This document shows, piece after piece, positions 35,555 through 45,831 of a stretch of DNA of 64,000 nt (position 1 is its first letter; each line of letters starts with the position of its first letter). Below the pieces are notes generated by a model, which saw nothing but the letters and a program-made list of their open reading frames with translations, was not told the origin of the DNA and searched no databases. Both the position numbers and the translations under genes were made by a program. Source of the DNA: Bacteroidota bacterium (lineage in GTDB: Bacteria; Bacteroidota; Bacteroidia; Bacteroidales; Tenuifilaceae); the NCBI GenBank assembly GCA_029560875.1, contig JAKQKB010000173.1, forward strand, positions 62,001-126,000. The letters are read 5' to 3'.

Positions 35555-36863
35555 ACATATTTTTTAACTTCTCATTATACTCTTGGAACTTATTATTCAT
35601 TTCATCACTCTCGCTTCTAAATCTAAAATAAATATTTTTTAATGCCTCAATGGATTCTTTACTGGTATTGTTGATTTCGTAAGCCTTTACCATATATGGT
35701 AAAGCCTTCTTAAACTCAATATTAGCTTTAGCCATTATAGCCTCGTATTTTTCATAATCTTTTGCTGGTACTTTATTAGCCTCATCAACAAGTTTTACTC
35801 CATTGTTGAAATATACTGCACCTAAATTATAGTAAGCATCAAAAAAATTAGCATCAATTTCAATAGCCTTTTCGTAAGATTTTACAGCCTCTTCAGAGTC
35901 ATTAAGTTTGTCATAAACAGTTCCTTTAGCAAAATGCAATGTTGCATTATTTGGCTCTTGAGTTAATGCTTTATCAATATAAGTTAACACTTTCGCAGGA
36001 TCTTCTCCTTTATCAACATAGTACTGAATCAAACTAAATAGAATGTTTGTATTTTTAGGGAACTTCATTAATCCTTCTTCCAAATACTTAACACCATCAT
36101 CTACCTTATTGAGAGATTTGCACGCATCAAAAGCATAAAAATAGGCAGTTCCTTCAGAGGTAAAATTTAATTCAATAGCCTTATCATAATATTTGATTGC
36201 ATTCTCAAAATCACCTGCCAACTGAGCGGAAAGACCAGCATAGTAAAAGATTACAGTATCTTTATGATTCAATTGTGGCATCTGTCCTATTTCGATAACA
36301 TTTCTAAAATTATTAAAAGCCTCTTTGAAATTCTTTAGAGTATAATAATTAGAACCTTCACTAATATAAAAGCCTTTGAGTTTAATCAAATTTTCTTGAA
36401 CTTTCTTTGTTTTCTTAGCATTAACATCTATCTCTACAACTTTTTTAATGCTTTCTAAAGCTAAATCGAGAGGATTTGATAGCAATGGCTTGGTAACTTC
36501 CCACTTTTCAAGTTTACCATCAACAAAATAGAAATTAACTCTTTCCATTTCAAATTTATCCACTGCAACACCATCGATAACTTCTTGACTCTGGGCTAAA
36601 GGAGTTCCAATTAGAATCTTAAAAGTTTGAGTTGTAACGTTAACAGTTATTGCTCTAAGTATTTGAGCATCATAAATATCCATCATTAATTCTGCTCTCG
36701 AAAACCAAGTAGCATCTTTAAGGCTCTTCTTTGGATCTTGAATTTCCGCATTGCTCTTTTCAATCTTCTTAGAATACTGGTCAAAATTGATTTCCTTGCT
36801 TGTTTGAGCATAAATCATATTGATTCCAAGAACTAGCGATAAAACTAAAATTATTCTTTTCAT
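35553..36863 (-). CDS. TPR repeat protein, exported
   Basis: A 436-residue protein with a signal peptide (ending MIYAQ), an N-terminal helical domain and about six TPR units from residue 165 on (for example AIKYYDKAIELNFTSEGTAY, LHFAKGTVYDKLNDSEEAVK and YNLGAVYFNNGVKLVDEANK). Such proteins act as scaffolds in the periplasm or at the outer membrane in Bacteroidota. It lies 32 bases downstream of gyrA in the same direction and may be cotranscribed. No specific partner can be named. Confidence 0.88.
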   Translation of the reverse strand: MKRIILVLSLVLGINMIYAQTSKEINFDQYSKKIEKSNAEIQDPKKSLKDATWFSRAELMMDIYDAQILRAITVNVTTQTFKILIGTPLAQSQEVIDGVAVDKFEMERVNFYFVDGKLEKWEVTKPLLSNPLDLALESIKKVVEIDVNAKKTKKVQENLIKLKGFYISEGSNYYTLKNFKEAFNNFRNVIEIGQMPQLNHKDTVIFYYAGLSAQLAGDFENAIKYYDKAIELNFTSEGTAYFYAFDACKSLNKVDDGVKYLEEGLMKFPKNTNILFSLIQYYVDKGEDPAKVLTYIDKALTQEPNNATLHFAKGTVYDKLNDSEEAVKSYEKAIEIDANFFDAYYNLGAVYFNNGVKLVDEANKVPAKDYEKYEAIMAKANIEFKKALPYMVKAYEINNTSKESIEALKNIYFRFRSESDEMNNKFQEYNEKLKNM

Positions 36864-36895
36864 CTCGATAAAATTATTAAAATTAGTATTGGGTT

Positions 36896-39397
36896 TTATT
36901 CTTCTGAATTATCAATATTGTCAAATTCATCCACTATTTGTTCATCTCTTTCTTCTTCCGATGACTCAACGTTTGCAATAGCAGCTATTGAATCATTCTT
37001 CTTAAGGTTTATAAGTTTAACTCCTTGTGTTGCCCGTCCAGTTACTCTTAACTCACTTACGCGTAACCTAATTGTTAAGCCGCTTCTATTAATAATCATC
37101 AGGTCATTATTCTCATCCACAACCTTGATGCTAATTAACTTGCCAGTTTTTGGGGATATCCCAATGGTTTTTACACCTTTCCCTCCCCTATTGGTTACTC
37201 TGTAATCCTCAAGTTTAGAACGTTTACCAAAGCCATTTTCTGATACTACTAAAATGTCCTTCAGTTCATTTTCTTCAACACAAACCATGCCAATTACTTC
37301 ATCGCCCTTGGATAGTGACATTCCGCGTACTCCGCTACCTGTTCTTCCAATTGCTCGAACAAGTTTTTCGGGAAAACGAATTGCTTTACCATCTTTTGCT
37401 GCAAGCAAAATATGATTGTTTCCATTGGTCATACAAGCCTCGATTAGCTGATCTCCTTCCTTAATGGTAATAGCCATTACGCCATTCTGACGTGGACGAC
37501 TATAAGCCTCCAACGAAGTTTTCTTTATAGTTCCTTGCTTTGTACAGAGAACGATGAAGTTATTTTGAATATAATCAGTATCCGTTAATCGCTTAACATT
37601 GATGTATGCCCTAACCACATCATCATTCTCAATGTTTATGAGGTTTTGGATGGCCCTACCCTTAGATGCCTTTGTTCCTTCAGGAATTTCATAAACTTTT
37701 AACCAGAAACACTTTCCTTTTTCGGTAAAGAAGAGCATGGTATTATGCATTGTAGCAATGTACATATGCTCAATAAAATCCTCATCCCTTGTTGTACTAC
37801 CCTTAGCACCAACTCCACCCCTAGATTGTGCTCTATATTCATATAAAGGTGTACGTTTAATGTAACCCATTCGTGATATGGTAATTACAACCTCCTCATC
37901 GGCATAGAAATCTTCAGGATTGAACTCCTCTGCATCGGGAACAATATCGGTTTTACGGTCATCACCGTATTTATTCTTCATCTCAATCAGTTCATCCTTG
38001 ATGATTTTCATTTGAAGAGCCTCATCCTGAAGTACTGACTTAAGGTAATCAATCAATTTAAGTAATTCATTATACTCCTCTTTCACCTTATCGCGTTCAA
38101 GTCCTGTTAGGCTTCTTAAACGCATATCGATAATTGCCTGCGATTGAACATCGGATAAACCAAAACGCTCCATCAATTTTTCCTTCGCCTCGGTTGGAGA
38201 CTGAGCGGAACGGATTAGGCTGATTACCTCATCAATATGGTCGATAGCAATAAGTAAACCCTCAAGGATATGAGCCCGTTTTTGAGCCTCGTCTAACTCA
38301 AATTTTGCTCGACGAAGAATTACGTTATGACGATGCTTGATGAATTGAACTATTAACTCCTTAACGTTCAATAACTTTGGACGACCATCAACTAAGGCAA
38401 TATTGTTAATTGCAAAAGAAGACTGTAGTTGACTGTGCTTAAATAAGTTATTTAGAACAACATTTGCAACTGCCTCTTTCTTAAGTATTATAACAACGCG
38501 AGTTCCTTGTCTATCGGACTCATCGTTGATATAACTAATTCCTTCAATTTTCTTCTCGTTAATAAGGTCTGCAATCTTCTTAATCATCTCAGCCTTATTA
38601 ACCATATAAGGGATCTCGGTTACGATAATTTTTGACCTTCCAGACTCTGTTTGCTCTACCTCAGTCTTAGACCTAATTACAACCTTACCCTTTCCTGTAT
38701 GGTAAGCATCCTTAACTCCTTGATAACCATATATTGTAGCACCTGTTGGAAAATCAGGACCTTTTATATACTTAAGAAGTTCATCTATAGTGATTTCAGG
38801 GTTATCAATTGTAGCACAGATTGCATCAACAACCTCACTTAAGTTATGAGGTGGCATATTTGTGGCCATACCTACTGCGATACCCGATGAACCATTCACC
38901 AATAGCAATGGTATTTTGGTAGGAAGCACTGTTGGCTCTTCCAAAGTATCGTCGAAGTTCAACTTAAAGTCAACGGTGTTTTTCTCCAAATCAGCTAAAG
39001 CTTCTTCAGCAATTTTGGTTAAACGAGCCTCGGTGTAACGCATTGCAGCAGGGCTATCACCATCCACAGAACCAAAGTTACCCTGACCATCGACCAATCT
39101 GTAACGCATAGACCATTCCTGAGCCATACGCACCATGGCATCGTAAACCGATGAATCGCCGTGGGGGTGATACTTACCAAGCACCTCTCCTACAATACGA
39201 GCCGACTTTTTAAAAGGCTTACCTGCATTCAAACCCAAATCGGACATCCCGAAAAGTACCCTACGGTGAACAGGTTTTAATCCATCTCGAACATCTGGGA
39301 GCGCACGTGAAACAATTACCGACATTGAATAATCAATGTACGATGACTTCATCTCCTCCTCAATGTTAATCTGTATAATTCTTTCTCCTTCAGACAT
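36896..39397 (-). CDS. gyrA: DNA gyrase subunit A
   Basis: An 833-residue type II topoisomerase subunit that cuts and rejoins DNA during supercoiling. The catalytic tyrosine is Tyr121 in [10 protein letters not shown]. The quinolone-pocket residues are Ser82 and Asp86 in [10 protein letters not shown], the sensitive-type pattern (equivalent to Ser83 and Asp87 in E. coli). The C-terminal domain has six beta-pinwheel blades, with the GyrA box [10 protein letters not shown] near residue 530. It is followed by an acidic tail. A likely -7 box is listed at 39503-39510. Confidence 0.98.
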   Translation of the reverse strand: MSEGERIIQINIEEEMKSSYIDYSMSVIVSRALPDVRDGLKPVHRRVLFGMSDLGLNAGKPFKKSARIVGEVLGKYHPHGDSSVYDAMVRMAQEWSMRYRLVDGQGNFGSVDGDSPAAMRYTEARLTKIAEEALADLEKNTVDFKLNFDDTLEEPTVLPTKIPLLLVNGSSGIAVGMATNMPPHNLSEVVDAICATIDNPEITIDELLKYIKGPDFPTGATIYGYQGVKDAYHTGKGKVVIRSKTEVEQTESGRSKIIVTEIPYMVNKAEMIKKIADLINEKKIEGISYINDESDRQGTRVVIILKKEAVANVVLNNLFKHSQLQSSFAINNIALVDGRPKLLNVKELIVQFIKHRHNVILRRAKFELDEAQKRAHILEGLLIAIDHIDEVISLIRSAQSPTEAKEKLMERFGLSDVQSQAIIDMRLRSLTGLERDKVKEEYNELLKLIDYLKSVLQDEALQMKIIKDELIEMKNKYGDDRKTDIVPDAEEFNPEDFYADEEVVITISRMGYIKRTPLYEYRAQSRGGVGAKGSTTRDEDFIEHMYIATMHNTMLFFTEKGKCFWLKVYEIPEGTKASKGRAIQNLINIENDDVVRAYINVKRLTDTDYIQNNFIVLCTKQGTIKKTSLEAYSRPRQNGVMAITIKEGDQLIEACMTNGNNHILLAAKDGKAIRFPEKLVRAIGRTGSGVRGMSLSKGDEVIGMVCVEENELKDILVVSENGFGKRSKLEDYRVTNRGGKGVKTIGISPKTGKLISIKVVDENNDLMIINRSGLTIRLRVSELRVTGRATQGVKLINLKKNDSIAAIANVESSEEERDEQIVDEFDNIDNSEE

Positions 39398-39502
39398 ATA
39401 AGAAAATTATATCAACCTAAAAAATTAATAATCAATAGCGTTTTTTGCTCAAAATTTGAATTGGCTAAAATAGCAATTTATCGGTAATTATTTGGGTTAT
39501 TG

Positions 39503-39510
39503 CAAAACTA
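39503..39510 (-). promoter_or_regulatory. -7 box of a possible gyrA promoter
   Basis: CAAAACTA on the plus strand is TAGTTTTG on the minus strand, a perfect TAnnTTTG. It gives a gyrA leader of about 100 bases. The -33 element is weak. Confidence 0.4.
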
Positions 39511-39572
39511 CTTTTCAACATATCGAAAGTTTTATTATTTATTAAATTTTGCTGATTTTTATCAACATTTCG

Positions 39573-39603
39573 TTTGTAATTCCGTTAATGACTATTACTT
39601 TAG
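39573..39603 (+). promoter_or_regulatory. Bacteroidota-type promoter for clpC
   Basis: TTTG (39573-39576), a 19-base spacer and TACTTTAG (39596-39603, one mismatch to TAnnTTTG). The clpC ATG is at 39631, leaving a leader of about 20 bases. Confidence 0.55.
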
Positions 39604-39630
39604 TATTCGATTTTAATATGAGGCTATTTT

Positions 39631-42174
39631 ATGAATCAGAAATTTTCTCAAAAAATTAAGGATGTACTTGCCTATAGCCGCGAAGAAGCAATCAGGCTGG
39701 GCAATACAGCCATTAACCCTGACCATCTTTTCTTGGGTATTCTTCGCGATGGCGAGGGAGAAGCAATTAACCTTCTTCTTTCTCAAGGACTTGACTTAAG
39801 CGACATCAAAAAAAAGATGGATAAGCACTTGCTTCAACTTACTGATAAGCAGGATAGCATTAACGAATCATCGGATATTGTCATTTACAAATCTGCTGAA
39901 AGAGCACTTAAGGTTGTTTTCCTTGAAGCACGCTCCTTAAAAAGCGATACAGTTAATACAGCCCATCTCCTACTAGCAATACTGAAGGATGATACAAATT
40001 TTATTACACAGCTACTTTATGAGCGTAATGTTAGCTACGAATCGGTTCGTAAGAATCTTACCATTCTAAACTCCGATGATAAGGGAGATTTTGGTGGTGG
40101 CGAAGATGAGGAGAACGAGAGCGGAATGTTTGGAAACATGGGCAAGCAAAATCAACCTGCTAGCGGTAAGCCATCGTCTGATACTCCTGTTCTGGATAAT
40201 TTCGGTATTGACCTTACAAAAGCTGCAGAGGAAGGCCGATTGGACCCAATTATCGGTCGTGAAAGAGAAATTGAACGTATTGCACAGATATTAAGTCGTA
40301 GAAAAAAGAATAATCCTATACTTATTGGAGAACCTGGCGTTGGTAAATCGGCTATTGCAGAGGGATTGGCGCTTAGAATTGTGAAACGCAAAGTTTCAAG
40401 GGTGCTTTTCAATAAAAGAGTGGTTACGTTAGATTTAGCATCGATTGTTGCTGGAACAAAATACCGTGGACAGTTTGAGGAGCGTATGAAAGCTATCCTA
40501 AATGAATTATCACGAACCAACAATATCATCCTTTTTATTGACGAAATTCATACTATTGTTGGTGCAGGAGGCGCAACAGGTTCACTTGATGCAGCAAATA
40601 TGCTAAAACCTGCCCTTGCTCGTGGTGAACTTCAATGTATTGGTGCAACTACGCTTGATGAGTACCGTGAACATATTGAAAAGGATGGTGCATTAGAGCG
40701 TCGTTTCCAGAAAGTAATGGTTGAGCCAACATCGCCAGAGGAAACTGTTGAGATTCTGAATAATATCAAAGAACGCTACGAAGACCATCACAATGTAGTA
40801 TACACTCCAGACGCGATTGATGCTTGTGTAAAACTTACAATGCGCTACATCTCCGATAGACATTTACCTGATAAGGCTATTGATGCATTGGATGAGTCGG
40901 GCTCAAGAGTTCATATTTCAAATATTAAGGTTCCTGAAAACATCATCAACCTTGAAAAATCGATTGAGGAAGCCAAGAAGGAGAAACTAAAAGCTGTTAA
41001 GAATCAACAATTTGAGTTAGCGGCAAATCTTCGAGATAAAGAAAAAAGGCTTATTGAACAGCTTGAGGATGAGCAGTCGCGTTGGGAAAAAGAACTTGCA
41101 AAACACCGAGAAACTGTTGATGCTGAAAAAGTTGCTGAGGTTGTTGCAATGATGACAGGTGTTCCTGTTCAACGAATTGCTCAAGCAGAGGGAACTAGAC
41201 TCCTTAAGATGGCTGATGAATTGAAGGGCTCGGTAATTGGACAGGATGAAGCAATTTCTAAAATAGTTAGGGCAATTCAACGAAATAGAGCTGGACTTAA
41301 AGACCCCAATAAACCTATTGGAACATTTGTATTCTTAGGCCCTACCGGCGTTGGTAAAACTCAACTGGCAAAAGTTCTTGCTAAATATCTATTTGATACA
41401 ACCGATAACCTTATCAGAATAGATATGAGTGAGTACATGGAGAAATTCTCTGTTTCGAGACTTGTAGGAGCGCCTCCTGGGTATATTGGGTATGAAGAAG
41501 GTGGTCAGCTTACCGAGAAAGTTCGTAGAAAACCATACTCTGTTGTGTTGCTCGATGAGGTTGAGAAAGCTCACCCCGATGTTTTCCATATTCTACTTCA
41601 GGTTTTAGACGAAGGTCAACTTACCGATAGCCTTGGACGCAGAGTAGACTTTAAGAACACCATCATCATAATGACCTCAAACATTGGTTCAAGGGAATTG
41701 AAGGATTTTGGTCAAGGTGTTGGATTTGCTACAAAAGCAAAGGAAGAATCGGCCAATGAGTACTCAAAAAGCATTATTCAGAAAGCTCTCAAAAAAGCGT
41801 TTGCCCCTGAGTTTTTGAACCGTATTGACGATATTGTTATGTTCAATGCATTAACTCGCAGCGATATTCACAAAATCATTGATATTGAGCTCAAAGGACT
41901 TTACGATAGAATTTACGCTTTAGGCTATAGCATTAAAATATCGCCTGCTGCAAAGGATTTTATTACAGAGAAAGGCTACGATATTCAATATGGTGCCCGT
42001 CCGTTGAAACGTGCAATCCAAAAATACCTTGAAGACCCAATGGCCGAGTCTATTATTAAAAGCGATATAAAGGCAGGAAACGTAATTTCCATTGGGTTTA
42101 ACAAGAAAAAGGATGAAATCACCATTAAGGTTCTTAAGGGCGAGGAAGAGCCTGTTAATCCTGATGAAGACTAG
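39631..42174 (+). CDS. clpC: ClpC-type AAA+ unfoldase of the Clp protease
   Basis: An 847-residue Hsp100 protein that unfolds substrates for ClpP. An N-terminal Clp-N repeat domain (residues 1-150) is followed by a glycine- and acid-rich linker, AAA domain 1 (Walker A GEPGVGKS, Walker B LFIDEIHTIVGAGG), a UVR-type coiled middle region (FELAANLRDKEKRLIEQLED) and AAA domain 2 (Walker A GPTGVGKT, Walker B VVLLDEVEKAHPDV). The short middle domain places it with ClpC rather than ClpB. It is a single gene with its own terminator. Confidence 0.97.
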   Translation: MNQKFSQKIKDVLAYSREEAIRLGNTAINPDHLFLGILRDGEGEAINLLLSQGLDLSDIKKKMDKHLLQLTDKQDSINESSDIVIYKSAERALKVVFLEARSLKSDTVNTAHLLLAILKDDTNFITQLLYERNVSYESVRKNLTILNSDDKGDFGGGEDEENESGMFGNMGKQNQPASGKPSSDTPVLDNFGIDLTKAAEEGRLDPIIGREREIERIAQILSRRKKNNPILIGEPGVGKSAIAEGLALRIVKRKVSRVLFNKRVVTLDLASIVAGTKYRGQFEERMKAILNELSRTNNIILFIDEIHTIVGAGGATGSLDAANMLKPALARGELQCIGATTLDEYREHIEKDGALERRFQKVMVEPTSPEETVEILNNIKERYEDHHNVVYTPDAIDACVKLTMRYISDRHLPDKAIDALDESGSRVHISNIKVPENIINLEKSIEEAKKEKLKAVKNQQFELAANLRDKEKRLIEQLEDEQSRWEKELAKHRETVDAEKVAEVVAMMTGVPVQRIAQAEGTRLLKMADELKGSVIGQDEAISKIVRAIQRNRAGLKDPNKPIGTFVFLGPTGVGKTQLAKVLAKYLFDTTDNLIRIDMSEYMEKFSVSRLVGAPPGYIGYEEGGQLTEKVRRKPYSVVLLDEVEKAHPDVFHILLQVLDEGQLTDSLGRRVDFKNTIIIMTSNIGSRELKDFGQGVGFATKAKEESANEYSKSIIQKALKKAFAPEFLNRIDDIVMFNALTRSDIHKIIDIELKGLYDRIYALGYSIKISPAAKDFITEKGYDIQYGARPLKRAIQKYLEDPMAESIIKSDIKAGNVISIGFNKKKDEITIKVLKGEEEPVNPDED

Positions 42175-42194
42175 AATATTTAAGTGATAATTTG

Positions 42195-42226
42195 AACTGC
42201 ATCAGCATTTGATGCAGTTTTTTTTG
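42195..42226 (+). terminator. Terminator of clpC
   Basis: AACTGCATC (42195-42203) and GATGCAGTT (42211-42219) form the stem, followed by a run of T to about 42225. Confidence 0.9.
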
Positions 42227-42232
42227 TTTCGA

Positions 42233-42267
42233 TTTGAACAATTTAACCTAAAGTTGTGTTAACTTTC
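42233..42267 (+). promoter_or_regulatory. Possible promoter for tpx
   Basis: TTTG (42233-42236) and TAACTTTC (42260-42267, one mismatch) with a 23-base spacer, at the upper limit of the usual range. The ATG is at 42300. Confidence 0.35.
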
Positions 42268-42299
42268 TAAATAAATAATCAACTAACAAATTAATTAAT

Positions 42300-42800
42300 A
42301 TGACTGTAAAATTTGGACCAAACCCAGTAAGCCTTTTTGGTGAGGTAGTTAAAGTTGGTGCGAAAGCACCTGAATTCTCAGCCATCGACACATCCCTAAA
42401 GCCAGTTGGGCTGAACGATTTCAAAGGAAAAGTAAAACTTATATCGATATTTCCTTCGATAGATACTAGCGTATGTTCAGTTCAGAACCATAAATTCAAC
42501 AAGGAAGCAGCATCGTATGGCGATAAGGTTGCATTCATTGCAATGTCGATGGATTTACCATTTGCTCTTAAGCGTTTCTGCGGAGCAGAAGGAATTAATA
42601 ACCTAGTAACCCTTTCGGACCATAAGGATGCTGATTTTGGTAAAAAATATGGCTATTTAATTGAAGCCTTAAGACTTTTAGCCAGAGGTGTTGTAATCAT
42701 TGATAAGGACGATGTTGTTAGGTACGTTGAAGTTGTTCCTGAAGTTGGCCAAGAGCCAAACTACGATGAGGCTCTAAAAGTTCTAAAAACATTGGCTTAA
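42300..42800 (+). CDS. tpx: Thiol peroxidase, atypical 2-Cys peroxiredoxin
   Basis: A 166-residue peroxidase reducing hydrogen peroxide and alkyl peroxides with thioredoxin. The peroxidatic cysteine is Cys59 in DTSVCSVQ, and the resolving cysteine is Cys94 in KRFCGAEGI, the Tpx spacing. It begins with the family phrase VSLFGEVVKVG. It has no signal peptide, so it is cytoplasmic. A single gene, convergent with rimO, ending in a terminator. Confidence 0.96.
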   Translation: MTVKFGPNPVSLFGEVVKVGAKAPEFSAIDTSLKPVGLNDFKGKVKLISIFPSIDTSVCSVQNHKFNKEAASYGDKVAFIAMSMDLPFALKRFCGAEGINNLVTLSDHKDADFGKKYGYLIEALRLLARGVVIIDKDDVVRYVEVVPEVGQEPNYDEALKVLKTLA

Positions 42801-42809
42801 CAAAAGAAG

Positions 42810-42834
42810 AATGCGCCGATTGGCGCATTTTTTA
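42810..42834. terminator. Terminator between tpx and rimO
   Basis: AATGCGCC (42810-42817), loop GATT, GGCGCATT (42822-42829), then T residues to 42833. It serves tpx; the rimO stop lies in its tail. Confidence 0.88.
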
Positions 42835-44133
42835 TATCATTTCTCCAATTAAGTCGTAATCCTGGGCCGATATAATTCGCGCGTTCACAAAATCGCCCAC
42901 GTTGACCTTCCTTTTTTGAGGATTACTTAATAGTACCTCCTGGTCAACTTCAGGTGAATCGTACTCAGTTCTGCCAATAATCTCATCTTCATCAACAGAA
43001 TCTACAATAACTTTTAAAGTTTGCCCTACTCGCTTAAGATTGTTCGCCAACGAAATACTCTGCTGCAATTCCATCAACTCGGCTGAACGACGTTCTTTCA
43101 ACTTCTGAGGAATATTATCTTTCATAGATATTGCAGCATGCGTACCTTCCTCCTCTGAATAGGTAAAAACTCCAACTCTATCGAATCTATATTTCTCAAC
43201 AAAATCAATCAACTCCTTAAAATCCTCAGCAGTTTCACCAGGATGTCCTACTAGAAAAGTGGTACGAATTGAAATATCGGGAATATTCTTTCTAATTGTC
43301 TCTACAAACTCAATGGTCTCGGATTTTGTTATTCCTCTACGCATCAACTTTAACATATTATCGCTGATGTGCTGAAAGGGAATATCGATATACTTGCAAA
43401 TTTTGGGGTTATTTTTGATTGTTTCAATCAAATCCTTGGGAAAGTTAGCTGGATAAGCATAATGAAGCCTAATCCACTCTATTTTATCTATTTTGCTAAG
43501 CTCGTTCAACAAGTCAGATATCATTCTTTTACCGTAAAGGTCTATTCCGTAGAATGTTGAATCCTGTGCAATAACAATCAATTCCTTAACACCTTGACTA
43601 GCAAGATATTTTGCCTCAGCAACTAAATTGTCTATTGATTTTGATATGTGCTTTCCACGTATTAAAGGAATCGCACAGTATGAACAGCCCCAGTTGCAAC
43701 CTTCCGATATTTTCAGGAACGCAAAATGTTTGGGTGTTGTAATAAAACGTTGATTGGTACAATCAGTAAAAAGCGGATTTTCTAGGGTTTTGAGAATATC
43801 AGGTAAATCAGAAACACCATAAAATCCATCAACCTCAGGAATCTCCTTAACTAACTCATCTTTATAGCGCTGCGACAAACAGCCCATCACATACAAGCGT
43901 TCAATAACACCATTCTTCTTTGCGTTCACAAAGTTCATAATGGTATCAACGGACTCCTCCTTGGCATCGGCAACAAATCCACAGGTATTAACTACAACAA
44001 CCTTTGCTGAAGGGTCGTTGGAATCGTGAACCAACTCCCAGCCACCCAACTCAAGTTGCTTCATCAAAACCTCTGAATCCACAACATTCTTGGAGCACCC
44101 AAGCGTAACAATATTTATTTTTTTCTTACTCAT
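42832..44133 (-). CDS. rimO: Ribosomal protein S12 methylthiotransferase
   Basis: A 433-residue radical SAM enzyme that adds a methylthio group to an aspartate of ribosomal protein S12. The N-terminal UPF0004 domain (VTLGCSKNVVDSEVLMKQLE) has its cluster cysteines, the radical SAM motif is CNWGCSYC (CxxxCxxC) in SEGCNWGCSYCAIPLIRGKH, and a C-terminal TRAM domain follows (residues 370-433). The closely related MiaB is excluded by the LGCSKNxVDSE start. It begins directly after ftsY, with no gap, and is in the same operon. Confidence 0.95.
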   Translation of the reverse strand: MSKKKINIVTLGCSKNVVDSEVLMKQLELGGWELVHDSNDPSAKVVVVNTCGFVADAKEESVDTIMNFVNAKKNGVIERLYVMGCLSQRYKDELVKEIPEVDGFYGVSDLPDILKTLENPLFTDCTNQRFITTPKHFAFLKISEGCNWGCSYCAIPLIRGKHISKSIDNLVAEAKYLASQGVKELIVIAQDSTFYGIDLYGKRMISDLLNELSKIDKIEWIRLHYAYPANFPKDLIETIKNNPKICKYIDIPFQHISDNMLKLMRRGITKSETIEFVETIRKNIPDISIRTTFLVGHPGETAEDFKELIDFVEKYRFDRVGVFTYSEEEGTHAAISMKDNIPQKLKERRSAELMELQQSISLANNLKRVGQTLKVIVDSVDEDEIIGRTEYDSPEVDQEVLLSNPQKRKVNVGDFVNARIISAQDYDLIGEMI

Positions 44134-45081
44134 TTAGCTAAAAAGAGAATCAACAAATGATTTTTTATCGAACAACTGAAGGTCGGTCATCTTTTCGCCA
44201 ACGCCTATGTACTTAACCGGAATCTTAAATTGGTCCGAAATACCCAGAACTACACCACCCTTTGCTGTACCATCTAACTTTGTTAGCGCAATTGCAGTAA
44301 CTTCAGTTGCTGCGGTAAACTCTTTTGCCTGAGCAAATGCATTTTGGCCAGTTGAACCATCCAGAACCAAAAGAACCTCGTGTGGAGCATTAGGAATAAC
44401 CTTTTGCATTACACGTTTAATCTTTGTGAGCTCGTTCATCAAGTTTATTTTGTTGTGCAAACGACCAGCAGTATCGATAATAACAACATCGGCACCCTGG
44501 TTTTTCGCAGAGCTAAGAGTATCAAAAGCAACAGCTGCAGGGTCGGCACCCATCTGCTGTTTTACAATAGGTACACCTACCCTTTCCGACCAGATTGTAA
44601 GCTGGTCAACCGCTGCAGCTCGGAATGTATCGGCTGCACCAAGCACAACATTTTTACCAGCAGACTTAAACATGTGGGCCAATTTTCCAATGGTGGTTGT
44701 TTTCCCAACACCATTAACCCCAACTACCATAATTACATACGGAGATTCTGTTTGGGTGGGCTCTGCAATATTCTGAAATGAATTCTCCGAAAGAAGCGAC
44801 ATAATCTCATCGTGGAGAATCGCATTTAACTCACTGGAATTAAGATACTTTTCATTCGAAACCCGTTTTTGAATTCGCTCAATAATTCTAAGAGTTGTCT
44901 CTACTCCCACATCTGAAGAAATAAGAACCTCCTCAAGATTATCGAGAACTTCATCATCAACTTTCGATTTACCTGCAACAGCGCGCGATATCTTCTTTAA
45001 AAGGCTCTCCTTGGTTTTCTCGAGCCCTTTATCTAAAGATTCCTTGCTTTGGTTTGACGAAAAAATATCAAATAATCCCAT
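44134..45081 (-). CDS. ftsY: Signal recognition particle receptor FtsY
   Basis: A 315-residue SRP GTPase that docks ribosome-SRP complexes to the membrane. The helical N domain is followed by the G domain with G1 VVGVNGVGKTTTIGKLAHM, the DTFRAAAVDQL segment, G3 DTAGRLHNK, and G4 TKLDGTAKGG. The acidic N-terminal A domain of E. coli FtsY is missing, as is common outside Proteobacteria. It lies between DUF4295 (upstream, with an attenuator-like hairpin between) and rimO. Confidence 0.97.
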   Translation of the reverse strand: MGLFDIFSSNQSKESLDKGLEKTKESLLKKISRAVAGKSKVDDEVLDNLEEVLISSDVGVETTLRIIERIQKRVSNEKYLNSSELNAILHDEIMSLLSENSFQNIAEPTQTESPYVIMVVGVNGVGKTTTIGKLAHMFKSAGKNVVLGAADTFRAAAVDQLTIWSERVGVPIVKQQMGADPAAVAFDTLSSAKNQGADVVIIDTAGRLHNKINLMNELTKIKRVMQKVIPNAPHEVLLVLDGSTGQNAFAQAKEFTAATEVTAIALTKLDGTAKGGVVLGISDQFKIPVKYIGVGEKMTDLQLFDKKSFVDSLFS

Positions 45082-45117
45082 ATCTGTAAAAATTTTGTGC
45101 GAAGATAATAAAAAGAA

Positions 45118-45144
45118 AAAGCTTTCCTTATTAAAGAAAGCTTT
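45118..45144 (-). terminator. Terminator or attenuator between DUF4295 and ftsY
   Basis: AAAGCTTTC (45118-45126) and GAAAGCTTT (45136-45144) form a perfect stem. On the minus strand it is followed by a T-rich stretch, so it would end or reduce rpmB-rpmG-DUF4295 transcripts before ftsY. Confidence 0.75.
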
Positions 45145-45172
45145 ACCTTATATCCATTATAGTGTTAAACTA

Positions 45173-45322
45173 TTATTTTTTCAAAAACTCTTGAATTTCA
45201 GAGTTAAGAACAACCTCTTCCTTAAAAGTATAGGCTCCAGTCTTTTCTGATTTTACCATTTTGATGCATTTTGTGTGGTTATTGGTACCTTTCTGCATCG
45301 ATGCTACTACTTTCTTTGCCAT
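45173..45322 (-). CDS. DUF4295 family small ribosome-associated-type protein
   Basis: A 49-residue basic protein too short for most gene finders. It reads MAKKVVASMQKGTNNHTKCI and ends SEIQEFLKK, with the family core KMVKSEKTGAYTFKEE. It matches the DUF4295 family, which is found in Bacteroidota next to rpmG and rpmB. Its small size, high lysine content and gene neighbours suggest a ribosomal or ribosome-associated role, which is inferred. It starts 7 bases after the rpmG stop. Confidence 0.9.
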   Translation of the reverse strand: MAKKVVASMQKGTNNHTKCIKMVKSEKTGAYTFKEEVVLNSEIQEFLKK

Positions 45323-45329
45323 GGCTTAA

Positions 45330-45512
45330 TTATTTTATTTCACGGTGTAAAGTTACTTTCTTTAGTACTGGATTGTACTTGCGCTGCTCAATTCTTTCAG
45401 GTGTATTCTTTTTATTCTTAGTAGTAATATACCTAGAAGTTCCTGGCATGCCGCTTTCCTTGTGCTCTGTGCATTCTAAAATCACTTGCACTCTGTTACC
45501 TTTCTTTGCCAT
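45330..45512 (-). CDS. rpmG: 50S ribosomal protein L33
   Basis: A 60-residue large-subunit protein: [20 protein letters not shown], then [20 protein letters not shown]. Only one cysteine is present where zinc-binding forms have four, so it is the zinc-free type. It lies between rpmB and DUF4295, an arrangement typical of Bacteroidota. Confidence 0.95.
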   Translation of the reverse strand: MAKKGNRVQVILECTEHKESGMPGTSRYITTKNKKNTPERIEQRKYNPVLKKVTLHREIK

Positions 45513-45524
45513 TGTTCAATAAGT

Positions 45525-45767
45525 TTAGTAAATTTTGATTAAACCTTTACCTTCTGCCTCTTTTAGAACAGCCTTTAAGCCTTTCTTATTGATGGTGCGA
45601 ATACCAGCAGCAGAAACCTTCAAGGTCACCCAGCGATTCTCTTCTTCCAAAAAGAACTTCTTATTTTGAAGATTTGGAAGGAATGTACGCTTAGTTCTTC
45701 TCTTAGAATGGGATACATTATTTCCAACCATTCTCTTTTTTCCTGTAATCTGACAAATTCTTGACAT
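45525..45767 (-). CDS. rpmB: 50S ribosomal protein L28
   Basis: An 80-residue large-subunit protein: [20 protein letters not shown], then the family segment [18 protein letters not shown]. It heads the rpmB-rpmG-DUF4295 operon, with a 12-base gap to rpmG. No clear promoter box was found upstream. Confidence 0.95.
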   Translation of the reverse strand: MSRICQITGKKRMVGNNVSHSKRRTKRTFLPNLQNKKFFLEEENRWVTLKVSAAGIRTINKKGLKAVLKEAEGKGLIKIY

Positions 45768-45831
45768 TGTTATAATGTTTTCTGATGTTTTTTTTTCGAA
45801 ACAGGACGCAAATTACGTTATTATTATCGAA

